Assembly: GCF_007988905.1 (NCBI RefSeq) | Contig: NZ_BJVA01000016.1 | Span: 1-62,772, forward strand | Direction: 5' to 3' | From: Gluconobacter kanchanaburiensis NBRC 103587 | GTDB lineage: Bacteria; Pseudomonadota; Alphaproteobacteria; Acetobacterales; Acetobacteraceae | DNA length: 62,772 nucleotides | In this document: in pieces, positions 20,117 through 28,733 of the stretch | Numbering within the stretch: the stretch's first letter is position 1 | Layout of the letters: every line of letters starts with the position of its first letter | Notes under the pieces: model-generated | Databases searched by the model: none | What the model was told of the DNA's origin: nothing | What the model saw: only the letters and a program-made list of their open reading frames with translations | Translations under genes and position numbers: made by a program

Positions 20117-20127
20117 GGAAACATCCC

Positions 20128-21453
20128 ATGAAAACCTCAATCAAGAAAACTCTGGGTATCACGGCTCTAGCGGGTGGCATCGTTGTCGCAGCAGGCGTTG
20201 GTGTGATCGAGTATAACCTGCATCGTGATTATCCGATGACGATCACAGTTGCCTCTGGCGACGCCTTAAAAGCAAAAATTGCTCGCGGCCAATATGTCGC
20301 ATTTGCCGCCGATTGTGCCGCATGCCACACAGTGCCTGGTGGTGCGTCGTATGCCGGTGGGTATTCATTGGATACGCCGTTTGGAAAAATCCTCGCATCG
20401 AACATCACAAGCGACAAAGAAACCGGTATTGGTGCTTGGTCGGAGCAACAGTTTAACAGGGCCGTGCGCCACGGTATCGGTAGCCATGGCTATCTTTATC
20501 CGGCCATGCCTTATACCGCGTATGCAAAAATGACCGATCAGGACATTGATGATCTTTGGGCTTACATTCGCACTGTGCCCGCAGTCGACAAAGCGGTCGT
20601 CGAGAATCAGTTACCATTTCCCTATAATCAAAGGTTTCTTCTTGCCGGATGGAATTTTTTATTCTTTCACACCGGGGTTTTTGAGCCACGCAAAAGCCTG
20701 AACCCAGAACAGAATCGTGGTGCGTATCTGGTGGAAGGCGCAGGTCACTGCGCAGCATGCCACACCCCGAAAAATGCCCTTGGCGGGGACAGTTCCGGCC
20801 ATGCTTTTCAGGGCGGTACACTTCAGGGGTGGTATGCACCCGATCTGACTCCCAACCCATATATTGGTCTGGGCGGGCAAAGTGTCGCAGACATCGTGAC
20901 CTATCTTAAGACCGGCTCCAACAAGACGTCGGTTGCATCCGGCCCGATGACGGAAGCAGTTGAGAACTCTACACAACATCTTACAGACGCAGACCTACAC
21001 GCGATTGTGACCTACCTTAGGACACTACCGGCAAGCTCGACCAGCGTTCCAATCGTGCTTGCCGCCAATGATCCTCGTATGTTGAAAGGCAAGCTAGTTT
21101 TCCAAGCAGCGTGCATGGCGTGCCATGTCCCAAATGCATCAGGAATCCCAAACATGATTCCTGCTTTTGCCAAGAACCCAATTATCAATGCGCCAGACCC
21201 TTCCTCTTTAATCCATACTGTTCTTCGAGGTATGCTTGGTCCGCAGACTTGGCAAAACCCCACAGGAGCTGGGATGCCGCGTTTCGACTGGAAGATGCCT
21301 GACGATAATATGGCTGATGTTTTGACATTTATCCGTAATAGCTGGGGTAATGCTGCACCTCCCGTTACAGCTGCCATGATCTCGCAAATGAGAAAAAATA
21401 TACACGCAGATATGTGGAGTGGCATAAAAAAACCTGAGAATGGGTTAAACTAA
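20128..21453 (+). CDS. Tri-heme cytochrome c subunit of gluconate/ketogluconate dehydrogenase
   Basis: A 441-residue cytochrome c subunit. An N-terminal hydrophobic segment (ITALAGGIVVAAGVGVIEY) acts as signal or anchor. The heme motifs are CAACH, CAACH and CMACH. Unlike SldC there is no obvious C-terminal helix. ATG 20128 is 11 bases after the large-subunit stop, preceded by GAGGAA. It links the flavoprotein to ubiquinone. Confidence 0.9.
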   Translation: MKTSIKKTLGITALAGGIVVAAGVGVIEYNLHRDYPMTITVASGDALKAKIARGQYVAFAADCAACHTVPGGASYAGGYSLDTPFGKILASNITSDKETGIGAWSEQQFNRAVRHGIGSHGYLYPAMPYTAYAKMTDQDIDDLWAYIRTVPAVDKAVVENQLPFPYNQRFLLAGWNFLFFHTGVFEPRKSLNPEQNRGAYLVEGAGHCAACHTPKNALGGDSSGHAFQGGTLQGWYAPDLTPNPYIGLGGQSVADIVTYLKTGSNKTSVASGPMTEAVENSTQHLTDADLHAIVTYLRTLPASSTSVPIVLAANDPRMLKGKLVFQAACMACHVPNASGIPNMIPAFAKNPIINAPDPSSLIHTVLRGMLGPQTWQNPTGAGMPRFDWKMPDDNMADVLTFIRNSWGNAAPPVTAAMISQMRKNIHADMWSGIKKPENGLN

Positions 21454-21800
21454 AAAATCAGGAATTAGGCTTATAAATCCCCTTAGTTTTGAGTTTTTGT
21501 CTGTGCATGTATGCCGTTATGTAAGAGAAATCTCGCTGGTTTCTGTGATGTTGGTGAGCGTCGATCCGGATGTAGTCAGGTTGACGATCTATATATATGA
21601 TATTTTTCCGGTTGACCCCGATATCAATAAGTATTGATTAATATAAATTTGACATATACACTTTACGAATATAGGGATAAACAAAACGATAATGTATCAC
21701 ATAATATAAAATAATGATGTATATATTAATAATTTAATGTTTATTTTAATTTTTTCTATCTTTAAGGTGTAATTATCTCTTTTTAACTTAATCTAGTAGG
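21454..21800. other. AT-rich intergenic region
   Basis: About 350 bases, strongly AT-rich from 21640 to 21780. No gene or clear terminator is visible. It probably holds the promoter of the GlcG-like gene. GTAGGATG at 21795-21802 could be a weak ribosome binding site. Confidence 0.4.
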
Positions 21801-22295
21801 ATGTCCAAAATGTTTCCAATATTCAGAATTGGTTCTCTTTTTTTTTCACTCTGCATGATGGTTTTTTGCCTTACTTCTAGCGCGTATGCCATTTCTCGGC
21901 GTCCTGCACTGGACGATGAAGACGTAATTAAAATTTCCAATGCAGCCCGCGATTCATTCGCCAAATCACATATTCACGGTTGTATTGTCGTAGCCGACGA
22001 GGACGGCATGCCATTATTTGTGCTCAGGCAGGCCGATGCTGTAGCTAATTGTCTTTCATCGGCATTGGCAAAAGCAAAGTCAGCCGCACTTTTCCAGTCG
22101 GATACGAACAACGCGTATGTATCTTTAATGAAGGGTGAAACGCATGAACTGGCAGTTCCGGATTTATCCGCTAATCCCGGTGGTTTGCCTTTATTCGTCG
22201 GAAAAAGACTAGTTGGCTCTGTGGCCGTTAGTACACCCGACGGCAATGCTGATTTGGCCGCAGTACGCGCTGGATTGGCGGCATTTGAAAAGTGA
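21801..22295 (+). CDS. GlcG/HbpS-family (DUF336) exported protein
   Basis: A 164-residue protein with a clear Sec signal (IGSLFFSLCMMVFCLTSSAYA), so it is periplasmic. The mature part matches the GlcG/HbpS heme-binding-like family: a central VVADEDGMPLFVLRQADA strand and GGLPLFVGKRLVGSVAVS near the C-terminus. Members bind heme or small acids and often accompany glycolate or sugar-oxidation genes. It directly follows the dehydrogenase operons. The exact role is unknown. Confidence 0.8.
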   Translation: MSKMFPIFRIGSLFFSLCMMVFCLTSSAYAISRRPALDDEDVIKISNAARDSFAKSHIHGCIVVADEDGMPLFVLRQADAVANCLSSALAKAKSAALFQSDTNNAYVSLMKGETHELAVPDLSANPGGLPLFVGKRLVGSVAVSTPDGNADLAAVRAGLAAFEK

Positions 22296-22305
22296 ATTTT
22301 TTGCC

Positions 22306-23330
22306 CTTGGAGGGTTCGAAAAACCCTCTGGTTTTGAGGATTTCTCTGTGATTCCATTTTCCCTTAGTTGATTGGGGAGGATGGAAGATGAAGCAGCCGG
22401 GTTTCTTTGATGTTGAAGAGCGGCTTGCCCGGTTAAGCGGGCTTGGCGATCAGCTCGAAGCATTTTCCCGGACTGTGGATTTTGAAGCGTTCCGTCCTGA
22501 TCTGGAGAAGGCTCTGGCCTATTCAGATGGAAGCAAAGGCGGGCGACCGCCATTTGATCCGTTGCTAATGTTCAAGATCCTAGTCATCCAGACGCTCAAC
22601 AATTTGTCTGATGAGCGGACGGAGTATCTCGTCAACGACCGCCTGTCCTTCATGCGCTTCCTTGGCCTGGGACTGTCAGATCGAGTTCCGGATGCCAAAA
22701 CACTCTGGCTGTTCCGTGAACGCCTGACCCAGGCGGGAGCAATCGAGGGTCTGTTCAATCGCTTTGATACAATCCTGCGGCACGCAGGCTATCTGCCGAT
22801 GTCGGGCCAGATCCTGGATGCAACGCTGGTCGCTGCTCCAAAGCAGCGCAGTACGAATGCTGAGAAAGCCGACCTCCGGGCAGGACGTATTCCTGAAGAC
22901 TGGCAGGACAAGCCGTCAAAGCTGTCGCACAAGGATCGTCATGCGCGCTGGACACTGAAGTTCACGAAGGCGAAGCGGCAGGATGATGGAAGCATGCCAT
23001 CCAGCGATCTCGCCATTCCGTTCTTTGGCTACAAGTCGCACATTTCAATCGACCGGAAGTTCCGGTTCATCCGGAAATGGGTCTGTTCATCCGAACTGTC
23101 GGTATCACCCGGGCCACCATGAGGATCGGGCTGGCCAATATCGTCTACAACATGCGCCGCTTCTTCTTCCTCAAAAGGTTGAACGCGAGCGCATAGTCAT
23201 CCAGAGGGGGCAGCACTCGATTTTCTCAAAACGCAGATCAAAAGCGAACCCAAAAGTAGCAAATCAAATCGTTTCGAGCATGAAATAACCAGCTAAGCGT
23301 ATCAATCAAGGGTTCTTTGATCCCTCCAAG
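22306..23330 (+). mobile_element. IS5-family insertion sequence, internally deleted
   Basis: A ~1.0 kb element with terminal inverted repeats CTTGGAGGGTTCGAAAAACC (left) and, on the opposite strand, CTTGGAGGGATCAAAGAACC (right). It encloses one transposase gene that has lost its middle. It sits 10 bases after the GlcG-like gene. Flanking target duplications are not certain, because the outermost CTT/AAG could be either repeat or target. Confidence 0.78.
22388..23196 (+). pseudogene. IS5-family transposase, internal deletion and frameshift
   Basis: The N-terminal two thirds are open (MKQPGFFDVEERLARLSGLG; GGRPPFDPLLMFKILVIQTL; DATLVAAPKQRS with a catalytic aspartate; FFGYKSHISIDRKFRFIRKW). 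After RKW about 90 residues are missing. The C-terminus resumes in another frame as GLFIRTVGITRATMRIGLAN and ends at 23196. It is inactive, and a related active copy would be needed to move it. Confidence 0.85.
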
Positions 23331-23694
23331 TGACGACATTAACGCCGGTTCGCCCCGAAGAAGCGTATTAGGAAAACTCATAATAATTCCCAGCACGAGC
23401 GGCTGAGTCATCTGAACTACCTGTTTGATTTGCGCTGCGGGATCAGACAGGCGGCAGTCGCCTCATCGCGGTCATACAACTTGCCAACAGGCGTTTCCGC
23501 TTAGCAGACGCAACCTTCACGACATTAAATGATCAAATTGGGCCGGGAGCGGACGGACGGGTTTCGGGTGGTCACCCAAAAAAAGCTGCCATTTCCTAGT
23601 CGCCCCTTCTCGGGCATTTGAGCCAGTTTTTATACCACCCTAAAACTGATACAGAGTGGTGTATAATTCGAGCTAAGCTTGCGCGAGAACTCTC
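23331..23694. promoter_or_regulatory. Intergenic region with inverted repeat before unknown gene
   Basis: It contains TTATACCACC (about 23630) and GTGGTGTATAA (about 23656), an imperfect inverted repeat that could be an operator of the following gene. The upstream 250 bases look like non-coding debris, and no frame gives a recognizable protein. Confidence 0.35.
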
Positions 23695-24489
23695 ATGGAC
23701 ATTTCCATCTTTCGGCAACTTGCCGATCAAACCGCTCAAATTATCACGTCGTGGCCAAACGATCTAATTGCACAATACCAGTTTCTGAGCCTGCCCCAGA
23801 CAGGAAATTATACGAAGGACTTCATAGGAGATGAGTTATACAATCGCATTCGTGAAGCATTCATTCCAGGCGAAATTAAAATCGCTGAACAATGCAGAGC
23901 GCTAATAGGTGAACTTATCTATGATCAAATTTTAGACAGCCGACCTATCGAGCCATATTGTGAACTGCTAGAGAAAATTAGAGATGCTACTCAGTTCCAA
24001 CAGACAGTTGGAAATAATACCTGCGAAGAATGGCGTAATGCTATCGAATATGCTCATCTCAGCGTTCAGCAAATAAGTCTTAATACAACAAAAAGTTTAC
24101 AACGCACATATCCAAACTACTTTGCAGTGGAATTCGCTACTCTACGTCTGAGGAGTATAGGATACTCGATCGATCGTGATGGAAGCAAGATGACTCTGAG
24201 CGACCAAATGGAGTTGCACTTAGTCGCAAAAATAGAAAGCTTGGTTCACGAGTTTGGAGGTTTATCTGTCACAAGACAGATTAGTGACTTCCTACGAGCA
24301 GTGTATGACGAACAACAAGAGCGATACCACCTTGTCATTCTTAAACCAAAAGTATCAGAACCCCAGCAACCATTAATACCTTGGGGATACTTATTCCAAT
24401 TAGCCGTGAAGCATTACCAAGGCGGAAAATCCAGTGGAATAGCTGATCATAGAAGATTCAAATTCTTTTTTTCTCTGTATTTTCAATAG
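23695..24489 (+). CDS. Hypothetical protein, C-terminus formed by att flank
   Basis: A 264-residue protein that I do not recognize. It is mostly helical by appearance and has no signal peptide or membrane segment. The region at about residues 200-225 (LSVTRQISDFLRAVYDEQQE, then RYHLVILKPK) is the most ordered-looking. Its last codons (FFFSLYFQ, then TAG) lie in the 27-base sequence that also flanks the tRNA gene at 57690-57714. The natural C-terminus may therefore have been cut by integration or excision. The position, inside island II against the att site, suggests accessory or defence cargo, but no function can be claimed. Confidence 0.6.
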   Translation: MDISIFRQLADQTAQIITSWPNDLIAQYQFLSLPQTGNYTKDFIGDELYNRIREAFIPGEIKIAEQCRALIGELIYDQILDSRPIEPYCELLEKIRDATQFQQTVGNNTCEEWRNAIEYAHLSVQQISLNTTKSLQRTYPNYFAVEFATLRLRSIGYSIDRDGSKMTLSDQMELHLVAKIESLVHEFGGLSVTRQISDFLRAVYDEQQERYHLVILKPKVSEPQQPLIPWGYLFQLAVKHYQGGKSSGIADHRRFKFFFSLYFQ

Positions 24490-24493
24490 GTTA

Positions 24494-24519
24494 GTGGTGC
24501 GAGCTGCGGGACTCGAACC
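24494..24519. repeat. att core 2 (tRNA-Leu 3' end copy)
   Basis: An exact 26-base copy of the tRNA-Leu 3' end. The preceding ~27 bases (TTTTTCTCTGT, TTTTCAATAGGTTA) also match the flank of the real tRNA at 57690-57714, with one substitution. No integrase gene lies to its left, unlike the other four sites. Confidence 0.88.
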
Positions 24520-24773
24520 TGCTCCCCAACATTTTTAGGGTGCTGGGACGCTCTTAATTCCAGCAGAAAACTGCGGATATGATGCTCTTCTCAGTGAACA
24601 TTATGGAGAACAGGTTTGGAGAAAAACTGAGGCCCGTCAAGGGTTCTGTTGTGATGGTCATACTGGCGTAAAGGGAGGTGCGTCTCATTCTGAAATCATT
24701 CCGGGGAGCTACGGGTCGCTCCGGGTTAGCGTGCGGGATAATCGGTTATGTCGGGTGATGGATAGATTGCGCT

Positions 24774-24811
24774 TCTATCAATCATATTTTGTAGTTAAAG
24801 TGATTGATAGA
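24774..24811. promoter_or_regulatory. Perfect 11-base inverted repeat upstream of fic
   Basis: The arms are TCTATCAATCA and TGATTGATAGA, separated by 16 AT-rich bases and ending 17 bases before the fic start codon. The size and place suggest an operator for a dimeric regulator. A matching half-site, CTATCAATCA, occurs again at 26061-26070 beyond the fic terminator. The rest of 24520-24773 shows no gene. Confidence 0.55.
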
Positions 24812-24828
24812 GGGTTGAGGTATCGATC

Positions 24829-25932
24829 ATGCGTTGGAATTGGCAGCGTCCGGACTGGCCGCAGTTTCAGTTTGAGAAAAGCCATTTACGTGAGGCTGAA
24901 ACGCAGTTCCTGAAAGGTTCGGGCGTTGTCGTGGGCGCGATGCAACATCTGGACAAAGATGCTAATCAACAGCTCATTGTTCAGCTGATCTCACAGGAAA
25001 TGGTCGAGAGTTCTGCCATTGAAGGTGAGGTTCTTGATCGGGCCAGTGTGCAATCTTCGATTGCCCGCCAGTTGGGCTTTGCTCCAGACAAGCGGCGCTC
25101 CACGCCAGCAGAGGCTGGGGCTGCGGAATTGATGGTCGATCTCTATCGACATTATGCGGCTCCTTTAACCGACCAAATTCTGTTCGACTGGCATGCCATG
25201 CTGATGAATGGTCGCCGTGATCTGGACGTCATCGGTGGATATCGGATGCATGCAGAAGCCATGCAGATTATCTCAGGCCCTCTCCACGCCTCACATATTC
25301 ATTTTGCAGCCCCGCCGTCGAAAAATGTGTCCTTCGAGATGGCTCGGTTTATTGAGTGGTTTAACAGAACGGCCCCAACCGGAGCGGAGCCTCTCCCTGC
25401 TATCGAACGGGCGGCGGTTGCCCATTTGTGGTTTGAGACCATCCATCCCTTCGAAGATGGCAATGGCCGTATCGGGCGGGCTCTTGCTGAGAAAGCATTA
25501 GCGCAAAGCCTTGAGGCCCCGACGCTTACGGCACTGGCCGCAACCATCAACGTACACAAGAAAGCCTATTATCTCGAATTGCATTGTGCCAGCGAAACCA
25601 ATCACATTGATGCGTGGATGGAATGGTTTGGAAATGTCGTTCTGGAAGCCCAGTCTCGTACGCTTCAGAATATTCGTTTTTTAATTGAGAAAACGCGTTT
25701 TCTGGATCGCCTCCGCGACAAGCTGAACACGCGTCAGGAAAAGGCTCTGCTTCGGATGCTGGCAGAAGGGCCTGACGGCTTCCAAGGCGGTCTAAGCGCC
25801 CAGAACTATCGTTCGATCACAGGCGCCACATCTGCCACGGCGACACGTGATCTGGCCGATCTGGTGTCTCTCGGTGCCCTTAATCGGACGGGAGAAAACC
25901 GCTATGCACGATATTCTCTTTGTCTCGGGTAA
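24829..25932 (+). CDS. Fic-family protein (AMP transferase type)
   Basis: A 367-residue Fic-domain protein. The catalytic motif HPFEDGNGRIGR lies at about residues 206-217 and matches the consensus HxFx(D/E)GNGRxxR for transfer of AMP from ATP to a hydroxyl side chain. An upstream SSAIEGE (about residues 61-67) fits the inhibitory helix motif (S/T)xxxE(G/N), so it is a self-inhibited class II Fic. A C-terminal winged-helix-like region (LSAQNYRSITGATSATATRD) may bind DNA, as in many Fic proteins of this architecture. It is monocistronic, with an inverted repeat before it and a strong terminator after it. In this island it may act in stress or defence; the target is unknown. Confidence 0.9.
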   Translation: MRWNWQRPDWPQFQFEKSHLREAETQFLKGSGVVVGAMQHLDKDANQQLIVQLISQEMVESSAIEGEVLDRASVQSSIARQLGFAPDKRRSTPAEAGAAELMVDLYRHYAAPLTDQILFDWHAMLMNGRRDLDVIGGYRMHAEAMQIISGPLHASHIHFAAPPSKNVSFEMARFIEWFNRTAPTGAEPLPAIERAAVAHLWFETIHPFEDGNGRIGRALAEKALAQSLEAPTLTALAATINVHKKAYYLELHCASETNHIDAWMEWFGNVVLEAQSRTLQNIRFLIEKTRFLDRLRDKLNTRQEKALLRMLAEGPDGFQGGLSAQNYRSITGATSATATRDLADLVSLGALNRTGENRYARYSLCLG

Positions 25933-25970
25933 ACAGGGTATTTGCCGTTCCGCTGCAGAAAAATAATGAG

Positions 25971-26003
25971 GGGGCGTCGCCTTTATGCGACGCCCCGTTT
26001 TGT
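25971..26003 (+). terminator. Rho-independent terminator after fic
   Basis: A 10-base perfect GC-rich stem, GGGGCGTCGC/GCGACGCCCC, with loop CTTTAT, followed by GTTTTGTT. It lies 38 bases after the fic stop. It could also act on transcripts from the converging GTPase operon. Confidence 0.85.
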
Positions 26004-26121
26004 TGCCCAGACCTTCCAGATACGGGGGGAGCCATTGCTCAAGATCCTCCTGCTAGCCTCCTATCAATCATGCAATCAGCGACATAGAAATCCTAAAAAT
26101 CATATTTTTGTCAGGATGGTG

Positions 26122-26784
26122 CTAATGATGCGCTACGGATCCCGAAATATATAATATCACGGCAATGCATAAGATTAGTATGAGAATACCAAGCGTTGCG
26201 ACACATAATATCTGCATGAATCCTGTTTTGCGCTCGAGCTCAGTTATGCGGATTTGCAGTGCGGCGTTTTTTTTGTCGATAGATTGGGAAACTATGCTCA
26301 CAGTGCTAGATAGAGATTCACTGAGTTTCTCATTGCGCTGCATTGCGGCTTCTTGGGCAGCCGCGATGGCACTATTCAGTTCATGCACCTGAGTTTCAGA
26401 TTGCAACTTAAATTGCACCTGCAATGCTTCGCACATAGCTACGATATTTAGTCGCGCTCCGTGAATTTTCGTACTTAGACCCGCATTAGATTCGGTAAGG
26501 ACCTGTATCAGCTGTTCGCTTTGTTGCGTGGAAATATCTCCAACTTTAGTAATATTGGAATTTAAATACTTGGTTTGCACTTCGAATTGCTGTTCCAGTT
26601 CTTCTTCGACTAGCTCCGTAATCTTCTTGGGAAGCCTGGGCAACTCTATGCAAGATTTTGTCAGAGTGGAGACTGAATCTGATAATTTCTGGACTTGTGC
26701 GGTCAGCCCGTTCAACTGTGTGGACAATACGCGATCAAGCAACGCGCGTAATTCGTCCTCCAACTGCTCATCTGTGTTGTTCAT
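26122..26784 (-). CDS. Coiled-coil protein with C-terminal membrane anchor (GTPase module, gene 3)
   Basis: A 220-residue protein without a recognizable family. Residues 1-185 are rich in heptad-like E/L/Q patterns (DEQLEDELRALLDRVL; ITELVEEELEQQFEVQTKYL) and probably form a long coiled coil. Residues about 190-213 are one transmembrane helix (ILCVATLGILILILCIAVIL) with a short tail, so it is tail-anchored. Its ATG overlaps the stop of the preceding GTPase gene (ATGA), so translation is coupled. It is the last gene of a three-gene operon. I infer that it tethers or signals for the two GTPases at the membrane. Confidence 0.65.
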   Translation of the reverse strand: MNNTDEQLEDELRALLDRVLSTQLNGLTAQVQKLSDSVSTLTKSCIELPRLPKKITELVEEELEQQFEVQTKYLNSNITKVGDISTQQSEQLIQVLTESNAGLSTKIHGARLNIVAMCEALQVQFKLQSETQVHELNSAIAAAQEAAMQRNEKLSESLSSTVSIVSQSIDKKNAALQIRITELERKTGFMQILCVATLGILILILCIAVILYISGSVAHH

Positions 26785-28733
26785 TGCAAATCCTCTGTGC
26801 TCGCCAACAATGTAGTAAAGCGCTCGCGAAAGCGATAGCTTATGGTCACCGCCTCGATGAGTTGCAGAAAGCGCTTGGTTGGAACGGTCTCTGTGATCAT
26901 GGCATCGCGACGGGCGCGTAGATCTTTGCGCAGAGCTGCGCGAAGTATTTCGTCGAACTCCGACGCACGCTGCCTGTCGGCGGCGAGGGCACCCCGGAGG
27001 TTTGCGATCTCTTTGGCCTGTTTCATCATTGCATCTTGTTGTGCTGCTCCGTCGCCTTCTAACTGCTCAATACGCGCCTGTACGCGCTGCAGGCCACGTC
27101 TCATCCGCGTCTGCTGTTGCTTTAGTGCGTTCTTCTGAACTTTAACGGCTCTATTGCACGCCTCAGCGAAGCGCTCGCGCAGCCAAATGGTAGCTTTCTC
27201 CATGCAACTGCCGAGTTGAGCCCGGTCTGCAATGAACTTGGGTCCTGGTACCAAGAGCCAGTAATTATCGAATATAGGACTGTCGATCTTCTTGATGAAT
27301 TCCTCGAAGAAGAATGCGGCGTCGTCGTTGTTTTCTTTCTCTCGGAGCTCCGCTATCAGGAATGTGAGGATTTTAGATGTGTATTCGTTATCAGAATCTA
27401 GACTTTCCAGTCTGGAGATACAGCGCCAGAGAGCTGTCTGGAAGTTTAGGCTGAAGCGACGGAGGTAACTTTTTTTCATGGCGCTGGTATCGTCAGCAGC
27501 AGGTAGCCGTGGCAGCATTTCTTTCAGGTTTTTTTCAAATTCTAAACGCACTTCATGGGAAGCGTTGGAAATCGAGTTTTCGTCCCCAATTTCGACAAGA
27601 CGTTTTTTACGCTTTTCTTGCTGTTTTTTGTATTTATTCAGCGCAGATTTTCGTTTTCGCATAGCTAAGTCCGCGTCTCTCTGTGCGTCGTTAAGATGCA
27701 TTAACGCCGCGCTGTCTAGTTTGACCGCAATGTTGAAGGCGTCACGCACGTGGTGCAAGCGGCCCAGGGGATCCGCAGCATTAGCGATACGTTCACACAA
27801 TTCCTGGCGTAACTCATTCATTAGTGGGCCAGCTAGTTCACGCCGTCGCGCGGGAGCATTGGCCCAGGAATCACCGAAATCCAGCGGGAAAAGGCAATCC
27901 GGGGGCGGGGGCGTGATGCCGAAAGTATCCAGTTGCTCAGCACAACGCTGCCGCAGCGAGCTTACGGTGCACGTCTTTCCCGGTGTGTCGAGCCAAATCT
28001 GTACCGACTCAAACTTGCAGGCGTAAGTGGTGACTATACAGAAGCGGGCGGGGGAGAGGCGCCAATCCAATGCCCACAAACCGTCTTCCGTGAGTGTTTC
28101 CGGATTCAGAAAACTCAGACTATCCGCACGAGTTATCAGCAGCACGAGATCCGCCGTAGGTACGTATTTTTGCGCTACGCTTCGAACAAATTCTGCTTCG
28201 TTTTGATTTTGGGGATGGATACCAGGTAAGTCAAGAATCCGCACGCGTGGCAGGGCGTGTCGGTCCGGATCGAAATATCGTCGTGGAATGTATAATGTTG
28301 CAACGCGCGTGTGTTCCATCCCCCCGGCTTCGACATGCTGGCGAATGGTCTTAAGTGCGTCCTTCAGACTATCGACACTCAGTGGAGTGCTATTATCGAG
28401 CCGCCAGTGCTCATCGGCACTTTCATGATAGATCATCGGAATCGATGTAGAAGATGTTCCGACCGGTTGGCCCGCACGGAGTGTATCACTTACATTCTTT
28501 AGTTCAGAAGTGGAAACGCCTAGAAGCTCTAGTAATAGTGTAGTTTTACCTACTTGAGTGGGGCCACAGAGAACGATCGTGGTCTCGCTCTTGGCTTCGG
28601 GGAGCTGGCACTGGGTCCACGTACTCAGTTCCATACGGAAATGCTCATAGGCGTTCAGCGCCCAGCTCTTACGCGCTCTTTCTCCCTTAGCCCAGAGGGA
28701 TTGCAATGTTGGAGCGGGTTTGCCCATAGCCAT
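26781..28733 (-). CDS. Dynamin-like P-loop GTPase (GTPase module, gene 2)
   Basis: A 650-residue protein. The P-loop GPTQVGKTT is at residues 57-65. Candidate switch I threonines are in VGTSSTSIP (91-99). The G3 motif DLPG is at 168-171 within VRILDLPGIHPQNQNEAEFV, which resembles dynamin-family large GTPases. TRAD at about 201-204 may be G4. The C-terminal half is helical and basic, with coiled-coil stretches (RKRKSALNKYKKQQEKRKKR; LKQQQTRMRRGLQRVQARIE). The start ATG 28733 overlaps the stop of the gene before it (TAATG). The pairing of two large GTPases recalls the Eleos (LeoA/LeoBC) defence system, but I cannot show direct homology. Confidence 0.75.
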   Translation of the reverse strand: MAMGKPAPTLQSLWAKGERARKSWALNAYEHFRMELSTWTQCQLPEAKSETTIVLCGPTQVGKTTLLLELLGVSTSELKNVSDTLRAGQPVGTSSTSIPMIYHESADEHWRLDNSTPLSVDSLKDALKTIRQHVEAGGMEHTRVATLYIPRRYFDPDRHALPRVRILDLPGIHPQNQNEAEFVRSVAQKYVPTADLVLLITRADSLSFLNPETLTEDGLWALDWRLSPARFCIVTTYACKFESVQIWLDTPGKTCTVSSLRQRCAEQLDTFGITPPPPDCLFPLDFGDSWANAPARRRELAGPLMNELRQELCERIANAADPLGRLHHVRDAFNIAVKLDSAALMHLNDAQRDADLAMRKRKSALNKYKKQQEKRKKRLVEIGDENSISNASHEVRLEFEKNLKEMLPRLPAADDTSAMKKSYLRRFSLNFQTALWRCISRLESLDSDNEYTSKILTFLIAELREKENNDDAAFFFEEFIKKIDSPIFDNYWLLVPGPKFIADRAQLGSCMEKATIWLRERFAEACNRAVKVQKNALKQQQTRMRRGLQRVQARIEQLEGDGAAQQDAMMKQAKEIANLRGALAADRQRASEFDEILRAALRKDLRARRDAMITETVPTKRFLQLIEAVTISYRFRERFTTLLASTEDLQ

